64,000 bases of DNA, taken from positions 1 through 64,000 of the forward strand of contig CAZONM010000001.1 of NCBI GenBank assembly GCA_964580865.1, given 5' to 3'. The notes beneath the pieces were generated by a model. The model was not told the origin of the DNA, made no database searches, and was given only the letters and a program-made list of their open reading frames with translations. Position numbers and translations under genes: made by a program. This document shows positions 8,273 through 16,811 of this stretch, in pieces; positions within the stretch are counted from its first letter, which is position 1, and every line of letters begins with the position of its first letter. This DNA is from JACOUT01 sp964580865 (GTDB lineage Bacteria > Myxococcota > UBA727 > VGSZ01).

Positions 8273-8779
8273 TCACTTGGTGCGGCGCCGCGAGGGCTTC
8301 TTCTCCCGAGCGCATGCCTTGGCCTGTGCCGCGACCGCGCTCGCGAAGCGCGTGAGGAAACGCTCGAGCTCGTCGATGGCGGTGGGGTCCATGTCGGCGA
8401 GCGCGACCTCCATTGCGGCCTCGACGGTGCCTGGGGTCTTCACGTCCAAGCGCCGACCGCGCGGCGTGAGCACGATGGCCGTACGCCGCGCGTCGTCGGA
8501 CGCCACGCGCCGCTCGAGGTAGCCGAGCTCCTCGAGCCGCTGGATGTGCCCCGTCATCGTGCTCGCGTCGAGGTGCAGGAAGGCGGCCAGCTCTCCCGCG
8601 GCGATGTGCGGGCGCCGTCCGATGACGCGCAGCACGAGCCGCTGCGGGCCGGTGAGCCCGAGGTGGCTGCCCATCGCGCGCGACAGCTGTTGCATGGCGT
8701 GGTCGACGGCCCAGACCTGCCGCAGCAGCTCGAGCGCGCGCCCCAGGGGCTGCTTCTCGACGATCGGGTCGTCGAACAT
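8273..8779 (-). CDS. MarR-family transcriptional regulator
   Basis: A 168-residue dimeric winged-helix regulator. The segment GLTGPQRLVLRVIGRRPHIAAGELAAFLHLDASTMTGHIQRLEELGYLERRVASDDARRTAIVLT contains the recognition helix and the acidic-basic wing (SDDARR) that define MarR. The ATG at 8779 is preferred because AGGAGG lies 6 bases upstream and it avoids a long Pro/Trp-rich leader. It is divergent from the CPA1 antiporter gene (starts 168 bases away) and could control it or the convergent transporter; that is inference. Confidence 0.88.
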   Translation of the reverse strand: MFDDPIVEKQPLGRALELLRQVWAVDHAMQQLSRAMGSHLGLTGPQRLVLRVIGRRPHIAAGELAAFLHLDASTMTGHIQRLEELGYLERRVASDDARRTAIVLTPRGRRLDVKTPGTVEAAMEVALADMDPTAIDELERFLTRFASAVAAQAKACAREKKPSRRRTK

Positions 8780-8946
8780 GAGCGATCCTCCTGGCGCGGC
8801 AGGGCGCCAACGATTGCTTCGGTACCAAAGGAACCGGTCGGCGGGAAGGCACCACTCCGAGCAGACCGCGTCGCCCGCCGCCCATCGACCAGGGCCAGCC
8901 GGCCGCACACGCCCCGGTGCGGCCCGGCATCGGCGAGGGTCACCGC

Positions 8947-10560
8947 GTGCACGCTGAGCTCGCCGTCGTCACCCTCTTCGCCGTCGCCTCCATCGTCGCG
9001 CTCATCGCCAAGCGCTTCCGCCTGCCGTACACGGTCGCGCTCGTGGTCGCGGGCTTGACGCTCGGCTCCATCGATGTCGTCGACCCGCCGCAGCTCACCA
9101 AGGATCTGCTGTACGCGGTGTTCCTGCCGGGCCTGCTCTTCGAGGCGTCCTTCCACCTCGAGCTCAGGAAGTTCTGGTCGAACCGCCTCGCCATCCACGC
9201 GCTCGCCGTGCCCGGCGTCGTCGCCAGCATCCTGTTCACGGCGGCCCTGTTCACGCCCGTCGCCGATGTGCTCCACCTGGCGGCGAACGTCCGCTTCGTC
9301 GACGGGCTCGTCTTCGCCGCCATCCTGGCGGCGACCGATCCCATCGCGGTGGTGTCGCTGTTCAAGAGCCTGGGTGCGCCCAAGCGCCTCGCCGTCCTCA
9401 TCGAGGGCGAGAGCCTGTTCAACGACGGCACCGCCGTGGTGCTGGTGGGCATCATCCTGGTGCTCGCCACCGGCGGCTCGATGTCGGTCGCGAGCGCCAG
9501 CCTCCAGTTCCTGTTCGTGGTGGGGGTGGGCGGGCTCATCGGCGCCGGCATCGGCTACGCCATCAGCCTCGTGATCCAACGGGTGGACGACCCGATGATC
9601 GAGATCACCCTCACCACCATCGCGGCGTGGGGGTCGTTCATGGTCGCCGAGCAGGTGCACGCGTCCGGCGTCATCGCCACGGTGGCCGCCGGCATGATCT
9701 GCGGCAACTTCGGCAAGCGCACCGGCATGTCGCCCTCCACCATCGTCGCCACCGAGACCTTCTGGGAGTACATCGCGTTCGCGCTCAACTCGATCGTGTT
9801 CCTGCTCATCGGCTTCGAGGTGCACGTCGACGACATCGTGGCCAGCTGGCTGCCCATCGTGGTCGCCTGGCTCGCCGTCACGGGCGCCCGGGCCGTGGTC
9901 GTCTATGGGGTGGCCGGGCTCCTGCGCAGGACGAAGGAGCGCATGCCGTGGTCGTGGGCCGGCATCCTCGCCTGGGGCGGGCTGCGCGGCGGGCTGTCGA
10001 TGGTGCTGGTCCTCTCGCTCGTGACCGACTTCCCGCACCGGCAGTTCCTCATCACCGTCACCTTCGGCGTGGTGCTGCTGTCCATCCTCTTGCAAGGGCT
10101 GAGCATCGGGCCCGCGCTCAAGAAGCTCGGCGTCATCGGGGGCCGCGCCGATCGGCTGGAGCTCGAGGGCACCCGAGCGGCGCTCGCGGCCGCCACCGCG
10201 GCGCGCGACGAGATCGAGACGCTGACGGCGACGCACGGCATCCCCGGCGTCGTCGTCGAGGAGCTGCGCGCGGAGTATCAGCGGCGCCTGTCGGAGGCGG
10301 ACGCCAAGGTGCGTGCGTCGCACCTGGAGCAGCAGGCCGTCATCGACGAGGAGCGCCGGCGGGCGCGCCGACACCTGCTGATGGTCGAGCGCGCCCGCGT
10401 GCGCGACCTGCTGCACGAGGGCCTGCTCAGCGAGGAGGCGGCGCAACCGCTCTTGGCTGACATCGACGCACGCCTGATGGATCTGGACGAGCCGAGCCTG
10501 CCGCCGCCGCCGACCTCGTCACCCACTCCGCCGCCGTCGGCCGCGCTCCACGCGAGCTGA
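8947..10560 (+). CDS. CPA1-family cation:proton antiporter (NhaP type)
   Basis: A 537-residue protein with about twelve membrane segments followed by a 150-residue charged, helical cytoplasmic tail ending in a Pro/Ser-rich stretch. The transport core has the CPA1 signatures AAILAATDPIAVVSLFK and LIEGESLFNDGTAVVL; the Asn-Asp pair is the ion-binding ND motif of electroneutral antiporters. GTG at 8947 is chosen because GAGGG lies 7 bases upstream; a GTG at 8917 is possible. Exchanges Na+ or K+ for H+ at the inner membrane. The tail probably senses pH, nucleotide or salt, as in related proteins. Confidence 0.88.
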   Translation: MHAELAVVTLFAVASIVALIAKRFRLPYTVALVVAGLTLGSIDVVDPPQLTKDLLYAVFLPGLLFEASFHLELRKFWSNRLAIHALAVPGVVASILFTAALFTPVADVLHLAANVRFVDGLVFAAILAATDPIAVVSLFKSLGAPKRLAVLIEGESLFNDGTAVVLVGIILVLATGGSMSVASASLQFLFVVGVGGLIGAGIGYAISLVIQRVDDPMIEITLTTIAAWGSFMVAEQVHASGVIATVAAGMICGNFGKRTGMSPSTIVATETFWEYIAFALNSIVFLLIGFEVHVDDIVASWLPIVVAWLAVTGARAVVVYGVAGLLRRTKERMPWSWAGILAWGGLRGGLSMVLVLSLVTDFPHRQFLITVTFGVVLLSILLQGLSIGPALKKLGVIGGRADRLELEGTRAALAAATAARDEIETLTATHGIPGVVVEELRAEYQRRLSEADAKVRASHLEQQAVIDEERRRARRHLLMVERARVRDLLHEGLLSEEAAQPLLADIDARLMDLDEPSLPPPPTSSPTPPPSAALHAS

Positions 10561-10593
10561 GCGGAAACCCAAGCGCTCGCGGGTGGAGGCACC

Positions 10594-11916
10594 TCAGGCC
10601 GGCGTGGACGGGCCCACGGGTGTCGTCGCCGCCTCGCTCGCCGGCGGAGCAGCGGTCTCGCTCCTTGGCGGAGCAGCGGCAGCTTCGCTCGCAGGCGCCG
10701 CCAGGTACCCGCGAAACAGCCGACCGAGCGCCCGCTCGACGAAGGGACGCTCGCGAAACAGCGTCAACAGCGCCGCGAGCGTGATGGTGAACAGCACGCA
10801 GCCAAAGACCGTCGCCTCGATGGTGGCGCCCTCCACCACGCCGGCCTGGGACGGGACCGCGGCGAGCACGGCGGCGGCCAAGCCCTTTGGCACCATCGCC
10901 GCCGCGATCTTGGCGTCCGCGCTCGTGGTCGTCGACGCGCGCAAGCTGAGCCGCACCACGAGCGGCCGCAGCAGGAACATCGCCACGGTGGCGAGGCCGC
11001 CAAAGACGAAAGGCTGGTAGCCGTCGAGCTTCAGGGCTGCGCCGAGGTAGACGAAGAAGAGCACCTTGAGGAAGAACGCCGACTCCGACAGGAAGGTGCG
11101 CTCCCCTTCCGTGAGCGCGAGCTCACGCGCGTAGGGCTTGTTGGCGGCGAAGGTGTCGACGTTGCCAAGGACGATGCCGAAGGCGAGCACGGCGATGGCG
11201 CCGAAGGTCCCCACCGCCTCTGCGGCTGCGAACACCAGGAAGACCGCGGCGCCCATGGCGAGCAGGCTGGCGCGCCGGGCGCGCAGCGCGCGCAGCCCGA
11301 ACGCCCAGCCGCCCGCCGCCGCGCCGCCGATGACCACGGCGCCCACGAATGACCAGGCCAGGTCGAAGGCGATGATCTTCGGCTGCAGCTCGCCCGCGAC
11401 CAGCACGCCGGTCAATGCCAGCGTGACGACGATGCACAGCACATCGGAGACGGCGCTCTCGAGGGTGAGCACGGTGCGGGTCTTTGGTTGCAGCGGTAAC
11501 AGGGCCACCATGGGGATGACCACGGCCGAGGAGGTGCCGCCGAGGATCGCGCCGAGGCAGAGGGCCGCGAGCGGCCGCATGCCAATGAGCGCCCAGCCGA
11601 GCACCCCCATCACCGCCATCGTCGCCAGGAAGTTGGCGAAGGTCAGGATGGTGGAGGGCGCGAGCGCCTCGCGTAGCTCCTGCACGCGCAGCCGGCTCGC
11701 GCCCTCGAACAGGATGAGGACGAGCGCGGCCGTGGTGAAGGTGCGGTCAATGCCCTTCAGATCGGCGACGTCGAACACGCCGCTCATCGAGGCGACCAGC
11801 CCGAGCAGCAAGAGCACGAGGACATCGGGGACGCCGGTGCGGCGAAACAGCTCCTCGAGCGCCATGCCGACGACGACGAGGCCGGCGAGGACGGCCAGGA
11901 TGACGGTCGCGCTCAT
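10594..11916 (-). CDS. Cation:proton antiporter, CPA2/KefB-like
   Basis: A 440-residue membrane protein with about twelve to thirteen hydrophobic segments and a Pro/Ala/Ser-rich C-terminal tail. It carries GAILGGTSSAVVIPM and LTLESAVSDVLCIVV, which occupy the places of the unwound-helix and ion-binding motifs of the CPA superfamily (here Ser-Asp instead of Asn-Asp). The gene is convergent with the CPA1 antiporter, with 33 bases between stops, and lies just downstream of the trehalose genes on the same strand, so the block as a whole looks devoted to ion and osmotic balance. Ion specificity is not predictable. Confidence 0.85.
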   Translation of the reverse strand: MSATVILAVLAGLVVVGMALEELFRRTGVPDVLVLLLLGLVASMSGVFDVADLKGIDRTFTTAALVLILFEGASRLRVQELREALAPSTILTFANFLATMAVMGVLGWALIGMRPLAALCLGAILGGTSSAVVIPMVALLPLQPKTRTVLTLESAVSDVLCIVVTLALTGVLVAGELQPKIIAFDLAWSFVGAVVIGGAAAGGWAFGLRALRARRASLLAMGAAVFLVFAAAEAVGTFGAIAVLAFGIVLGNVDTFAANKPYARELALTEGERTFLSESAFFLKVLFFVYLGAALKLDGYQPFVFGGLATVAMFLLRPLVVRLSLRASTTTSADAKIAAAMVPKGLAAAVLAAVPSQAGVVEGATIEATVFGCVLFTITLAALLTLFRERPFVERALGRLFRGYLAAPASEAAAAPPRSETAAPPASEAATTPVGPSTPA

Positions 11917-11998
11917 GACGTGACGCCTCCCTTCACGCGAGGACGATGACGCCCTGGACAGGGGCGCGGCGGCCGGGACCTGCTCGGGACGTACCGAC

Positions 11999-12751
11999 TC
12001 ACGCCGCTCCCCTCCGCAGCGCGATCAGCCGCTCGAGCAATCGATCGACGTCCTCCTGCGCGCCCACGAAGTAGGGCGCCGCGGACCTGCGCGCGCGGCC
12101 GACCCGAGCGGCGACCAAAGGATGATCGCCCGACAGCGCGAACACGTCCTCGTCCGTCACGTCGTCGCCGAGATACAGTGCGGCGGCTGGTTGCAGTGCG
12201 TCCCACAGATGGAGCAACGCGTCGCCCTTGTGTTGCGCGGCTGCGGGCAGCACGTTGACGACGTGGTGACCGCTCATGGTGCGCAGGTCGCGCGGCAGCA
12301 CCTCGAGGGCCGCGCGGATCCGGGCGAGGGCCGCGCGCGGATCGTGCGCGTTGCGGTAGTGGATCGACAGCGAGTAGCGCTTGTCCTCGATCTCGACCCC
12401 GCGCACGCCGTGGAGCGCGCGCAGCAGCCGCTCGTGGGTCCGCGCCAACGCGCGCGGCGCGGCGACAATCGCGCCCGGACCCTCCTGCCCGTGGTTGCCG
12501 ATGACGTGCTCGACGTGGGTGCCGCGCAGACGGGCCTGCACGTCGCTGCGCGCGCGCCCGGAGATGACCGCGGTCGGGTACAACCCGCTGAGCTGCGCCA
12601 GCAACGAGCGCGTGATGGCGGAGAGCGCAGCCGCATGTCGGTCCGGCACAATGGGCGCGAGCGTGCCGTCGAAGTCGAAGGCGAGCAGGCAGGCGCTGCC
12701 GGCGAGCGCCTCCAGGATGCCGGCGCCGCGGCGCCCCAACAGGTCGATCAT
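11999..12751 (-). CDS. otsB: Trehalose-6-phosphate phosphatase
   Basis: OtsB removes the phosphate from trehalose 6-phosphate. The 250-residue product is a HAD hydrolase: catalytic LAFDFDGTLAPI (Asp26 nucleophile, Asp28 acid/base), AVISGRARSDVQ as motif II region, HKGDAL (conserved Lys) and LGDDVTDEDVF as motif IV, all in the order typical of OtsB. The start at 12751 overlaps the stop of otsA as ATGA, so translation is coupled to the synthase. In-frame upstream ATG codons inside otsA would only add Arg-rich residues. Confidence 0.95.
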   Translation of the reverse strand: MIDLLGRRGAGILEALAGSACLLAFDFDGTLAPIVPDRHAAALSAITRSLLAQLSGLYPTAVISGRARSDVQARLRGTHVEHVIGNHGQEGPGAIVAAPRALARTHERLLRALHGVRGVEIEDKRYSLSIHYRNAHDPRAALARIRAALEVLPRDLRTMSGHHVVNVLPAAAQHKGDALLHLWDALQPAAALYLGDDVTDEDVFALSGDHPLVAARVGRARRSAAPYFVGAQEDVDRLLERLIALRRGAA

Positions 12752-14979
12752 GCGCGCCCGAGCGCGAGCGCGCCGCGCCATGAGCTCCACCGATCGGCCA
12801 TGCGCTCCTTGCGGCGCAGCTCGGCGGCGTCGATGATCATGCGGCCGGCCCAGCGATAGACGTTGAACTCGGCGACCATGCGGCGCATCGAGTGCATCCG
12901 TTCGCGCTGCTCACTGGCCGGCATCTCCAGCGCGTGCGCCAGCGCCTCGGCGCTCTCGCCGATGTCGTAGGGGTTCACCACCAGCGCCTCGGTGAGGTCG
13001 CGCGCCGCGCCGGTGAACTGGCTCAGCACCAGCACGCCGAGCCCGTCTTCTCGCGCGGCGACGAATTCCTTCGCCACCAGGTTCATGCCGTCGTGCAGGC
13101 TGCTGACGAAGCACAGGTCGGCTGCGCGGTAGAAGCGAAACACGGTCTGCGGCTCGTGGTGCGCTTGCAGCAGGCGGATCGGCTGGTAGCCGTCACCGCC
13201 GAGCCGCGCGTTGATCGCCTGCACCTGGGCCTGCACGCGCTCGTTCAGCTCGCGATAGCGCGGGATCTTGACGCGGCTCGGCGCCGCGAGCTGCACGAAG
13301 ACGAAGCGGCCGCGCAGCTCCGGGTGGCGCAGCAACAGCTCCTCGACGGCCGCGAAGCGCTCCTCGACGCCCTTGGTGTAGTCGAGCCGATCGACACCGA
13401 CGCCGATCAGGGTGTCCGGCGGCAGGCCCAGCTCCTCGCGCACGCCGCGCCGACACTGCGCCGCGTCCGGGATCTCCCCCAGCCAGTGCACCGGCCACTC
13501 GATCGAGATCGGGTAGGGGCGCACCAGCGTGCGGCGCTCCCCTTGCACGATGGCGGTGGCCTCGCGATCGATGCGGCTCTCGAGGAAGGCGTCGGCCGAG
13601 TCGATGAAGTTCTTGCAGTGCTGCGCGGTGTGAAAGCCGAGGATGCTCGAGCCGAGCAGGCCGTTCAGCAGCTCTTCGCGCCAGGGGCAGATGCCGATGC
13701 GCTCGGCGTTCGGCCAGGGGATGTGCCAGAAGGTCAGGATGGTCGCGCGCGGCAGGCGCTTTCGGATCATGCGGGGCGCGAGCGCAAAGTGATAGTCCTG
13801 CACGAGCACGATGGGCTCGTCGGAGTCGATCTCGTCACAGACCGCGTCGGCGAAGCGCTGGTTGACCCGCTGGTAGTGGGCCCAGTCCTCGGCCCGGAAC
13901 TGCGGCCGCTCGTGGGCGATGTGGCAGAGCGGCCACAGGCCCTCGTTGGAGAAGCCGTAGTAGTAGCCGTTCTCCTCCTCGTCGCTGAGCCAGACGCGGC
14001 GCACCAGATACGACTCCTCGCCGGGCGGCACGCGCACGCGATCGTGCGCGTCGACGGTCTGCCGGTCGGCGCTGCCGCTGCCGTGCGCGACCCATACGCC
14101 CGAGCACGCGCGCATCACCGGCTCGAGCGCGGTGACCAGGCCGCTCGCGGGGTGCTGCACGCGCACGTCCTCGCCGACCTTCTCGTGGATGTAGGGCTCG
14201 CGGTTGGCGAGGATGACGACGCGCTCTCCCTGCAGGTAGCGCTCGAGCGTGTCGTGCAGGCGGGTGGGGCTCCAGGTGCCGGCGCGCGCCTCATGGGCCG
14301 CCTCGTCCGCCAGGCGCTCGACGAGGGCGCGCACATCGCGCACCAGCGGTTGGAACTCGCGGCGGCCCTCGCCGCTCAACGCGCGCAGCATCTCGCGGCG
14401 CCACCTGCGCCAGGCGAAGCGGGCGCCGAGCAGCGTGACGATCGAGGTCAAGAGCGCCAGCACGAAGTACGAGCCGATCAGGAACGCGCGCGTCGTCGCC
14501 TCGCGGCGCTGCACGAAGCTCAGGTCGTGCACCAGCACTACGTCGCCGAGCCGCGCCTCGCCCTCCGTCACGCCGAGCACGCTCAACAGGACCGGCCCGG
14601 AGGGCAGCTCGGAGCGCTGGGTCCAGTGCTGGAGGTCGCCGTCGTCGCGCACGCGCGCCTGCTGGATGGCGCGGCACGAGAACTCCAGGGGGTAGAGCTC
14701 CGTGCTGGTCAGCGCCTTGCCGCCGGGATGGCAAGCGGCGGCGGCCATGATGCGGTCGTCGCGCGTGATGTTGCGCAGCACGGCGCCGAGGCGCTCGACG
14801 TCGGCCCCCCAGTGCTGCACCAGGCTGTCGCGCGCCGACTCGACCGCGAGCCGCGCGCGCAGATCGAGGTCGCGCTCGAACCAGCGCCGGGTGGTGTCGC
14901 GCATCACCACGTCGCCGACGACCGCGAGCCCCGCGAGCATCGCCAGCAGCCCGAGCAGCAGGATCAGCGTCCGCGGCAC
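12748..14979 (-). CDS. otsA: Membrane-tethered trehalose-6-phosphate synthase with N-terminal sensor-like domain
   Basis: The C-terminal about 490 residues (from GERVVILANREPYIHEK) are a GT20 synthase that joins glucose from a nucleotide sugar to glucose 6-phosphate; diagnostic segments are FWHIPWPNAE, GFHTAQHCKNF, GVDRLDYTKGVEERF, SLHDGMNLVAKEFVA. Before it lie a membrane helix (3-24), an extracytoplasmic domain of about 140 residues with Cys83 and Cys102, a second helix (163-186) and a charged linker, the topology of a chemoreceptor-like sensor. At 743 residues it is far longer than E. coli OtsA (about 470). GTG start. Followed by otsB with an ATGA overlap and divergent from the GH15 gene. 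Confidence 0.93.
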   Translation of the reverse strand: MPRTLILLLGLLAMLAGLAVVGDVVMRDTTRRWFERDLDLRARLAVESARDSLVQHWGADVERLGAVLRNITRDDRIMAAAACHPGGKALTSTELYPLEFSCRAIQQARVRDDGDLQHWTQRSELPSGPVLLSVLGVTEGEARLGDVVLVHDLSFVQRREATTRAFLIGSYFVLALLTSIVTLLGARFAWRRWRREMLRALSGEGRREFQPLVRDVRALVERLADEAAHEARAGTWSPTRLHDTLERYLQGERVVILANREPYIHEKVGEDVRVQHPASGLVTALEPVMRACSGVWVAHGSGSADRQTVDAHDRVRVPPGEESYLVRRVWLSDEEENGYYYGFSNEGLWPLCHIAHERPQFRAEDWAHYQRVNQRFADAVCDEIDSDEPIVLVQDYHFALAPRMIRKRLPRATILTFWHIPWPNAERIGICPWREELLNGLLGSSILGFHTAQHCKNFIDSADAFLESRIDREATAIVQGERRTLVRPYPISIEWPVHWLGEIPDAAQCRRGVREELGLPPDTLIGVGVDRLDYTKGVEERFAAVEELLLRHPELRGRFVFVQLAAPSRVKIPRYRELNERVQAQVQAINARLGGDGYQPIRLLQAHHEPQTVFRFYRAADLCFVSSLHDGMNLVAKEFVAAREDGLGVLVLSQFTGAARDLTEALVVNPYDIGESAEALAHALEMPASEQRERMHSMRRMVAEFNVYRWAGRMIIDAAELRRKERMADRWSSWRGALALGRA

Positions 14980-14993
14980 GGTTACGGGATAAC

Positions 14994-15008
14994 ATCAAAT
15001 GCTTTGAT
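14994..15008. promoter_or_regulatory. Perfect 6-3-6 inverted repeat between otsA and the GH15 gene
   Basis: ATCAAA-TGC-TTTGAT sits in the only AT-rich part of the 59-base divergent spacer. Its position, 15 bases before the otsA start and 31 before the GH15 start, suits an operator or overlapping promoters for both genes. The half-site resembles FNR/CRP half-sites but the arrangement is inverted compared with TTGAT-N4-ATCAA, so no regulator is assigned. Confidence 0.45.
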
Positions 15009-15038
15009 ACCCAAGCAAGCCGTGCTAGCCCGAAGCTC

Positions 15039-16808
15039 ATGCAGCTCGCGGAGCTCGGCCTCATCGGCAATTGCCAGTCGGCCGCGTTGGTCGCGCGCGA
15101 CGGCGCCATCGTCTGGTCGTGCCTGCCGCGCTTCGACTCGCCGCCGGTGTTCGCGTCGCTGCTCGACGGGGCGGCGGGCGGGAGCTTCCGGATCGGCGCG
15201 CCCGACGGCCGGCCGGGGACGCAGCGCTACCTGCCGAACACCAACGTGCTCGAGACGCGCTTCGAAGATGCCAGCGGTGCCTTCCGTGTGCTCGACTTCA
15301 TGCCGCGCTTCGTCCAGCACGGCCGGACCTTCCGCCCTACCAAGATCGTGCGCATCGTCGAGCCGCTCTTCGGCACGCCACGCATCAACGTCACCTGTGA
15401 CCCGGTGCTCGGCTGGACGCGCGCCGCGCCGAGCCGCGAGGCGGGCTCGCACCACCTCGCGTGGCACGGCTTCTCCGCACACCTGCGCCTCACCACCGAC
15501 GCGGCGCTGTCCTACCTCGACGCGGGCCCGTTCGCGCTCACCGAGCGCAAGCACTTCGTGCTCTCGTGGGACGCGCCGGTGGAGGAGCCGCTCGAGCCAC
15601 TCTGTCAGCGCTTCCTCGAGCAGACGCAGCGCTACTGGGTCCAATGGGTCAAGCACTGCGACGTGCCGCCCGCCTACCAAGAGCAGGTGATCCGCTCCGC
15701 CCTCGCGCTCAAGCTGCACTGCTTCGAGGACACCGGCGCCATCGTCGCCGCCGTCACCACGTCGCTACCGGAGGCACCCGGTGCCGCACGCAACTGGGAC
15801 TACCGCTACTGCTGGCTGCGCGACGCCTTCTACACGCTGGGCGCGTTCCGCCTGCTCGGCCACTTCGAGGAGCGCGAGCAGTTCCTCGACTTCCTGCTCA
15901 ACGTGGCCTCGTCCACCCCCGACCTCGACCTCGCCCCGCTCTACCGCGTCGACGGCAAGAGCGACCTGACGGAGCAGACGCTCGAAGCGTGGCCGGGCTA
16001 CCAAGGCAACCGGCCGGTGCGCGTCGGCAACGGCGCGGCGCTGCACCGGCAGCACGACGTGTTCGGCGAGATGGTGCTCGCGTTCACGCCGCTCTTCCTC
16101 GACGCGCGCTTTCGCGACCACGTCACGCCGCCGGTGCTCGACCTGGTGGCGCGCCTGACCGACAAGGCCATCGCCGTCGCCGGTCAACCGGACGCCGGCA
16201 TCTGGGAGGTGCGCAACACCTGGCGGCCGCAGACCTTCAGCACGCTGATGTGCTGGGCCGCGGCCGATCGCATGAGCCGCATCGCGGCGGCCCACCGCCC
16301 TGGTGCCGCCGCGGGCTACGCCGCCGCCGCGGCGAGCCTGCGCACGCAGCTGCTCACCCAGGCCGTGCACCCGACGCGCGGCTGCCTGGTGGCCGACCAC
16401 GGCGGCACCGAGGTGGACGCCGCCTTGCTGCAGGCCATCACCCTCAACTTCCTCGCACCTGCCGATCCCATCGCGGGCCGCACCATCGACGCCGTGCGCG
16501 CCGACCTCGAGCACCACGGCTGGCTCAAGCGCTACCGCGTCGACGACGGCCTCGGCACGCCCAGCGTGGCGTTCACGCTGTGCACTTTCTGGCTGGTGGA
16601 GGCGCTCGCGCGCGTCGGGCGGCTCGACGAGGCGCGGGCGATCATGGCGCGCGTGCCGGAGATCCACTCGCCGCTCGGCCTGCTCTCGGAAGACCTCGAC
16701 CCGCAAAGCGGAGTCATGTGGGGCAACTTCCCGCAGGCCTACTCGCACGTCGGGCTGATCCACGCCGCGTTCGCCGCCTCGCCGCCGTGGTCGGAGCTGG
16801 GCGCCTGA
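15039..16808 (+). CDS. GH15 family glycoside hydrolase (glucoamylase/trehalase-like)
   Basis: A 589-residue cytoplasmic enzyme of the bacterial GH15 group: N-terminal beta domain (MQLAELGLIGNCQSAALV, GAIVWSCLPRFDSPPVFASLLD), then an alpha/alpha barrel with GAARNWDYRYCWLRDAFYTLGAF and the C-terminal LLSEDLDPQSGVMWGNFPQAYSHVGLIHAA carrying the catalytic Glu region. Family members cleave terminal glucose from alpha-glucans or trehalose. Divergence from otsA-otsB with a shared 59-base spacer favours a role in trehalose or glycogen turnover; the substrate is inference. Confidence 0.9.
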   Translation: MQLAELGLIGNCQSAALVARDGAIVWSCLPRFDSPPVFASLLDGAAGGSFRIGAPDGRPGTQRYLPNTNVLETRFEDASGAFRVLDFMPRFVQHGRTFRPTKIVRIVEPLFGTPRINVTCDPVLGWTRAAPSREAGSHHLAWHGFSAHLRLTTDAALSYLDAGPFALTERKHFVLSWDAPVEEPLEPLCQRFLEQTQRYWVQWVKHCDVPPAYQEQVIRSALALKLHCFEDTGAIVAAVTTSLPEAPGAARNWDYRYCWLRDAFYTLGAFRLLGHFEEREQFLDFLLNVASSTPDLDLAPLYRVDGKSDLTEQTLEAWPGYQGNRPVRVGNGAALHRQHDVFGEMVLAFTPLFLDARFRDHVTPPVLDLVARLTDKAIAVAGQPDAGIWEVRNTWRPQTFSTLMCWAAADRMSRIAAAHRPGAAAGYAAAAASLRTQLLTQAVHPTRGCLVADHGGTEVDAALLQAITLNFLAPADPIAGRTIDAVRADLEHHGWLKRYRVDDGLGTPSVAFTLCTFWLVEALARVGRLDEARAIMARVPEIHSPLGLLSEDLDPQSGVMWGNFPQAYSHVGLIHAAFAASPPWSELGA

Positions 16809-16811
16809 CCA

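Noticed and set aside
12892..15690. 932-codon forward open frame over the trehalose genes
   Set aside because: Shadow of otsA; product is low-complexity and the other strand has GT20 motifs in full.
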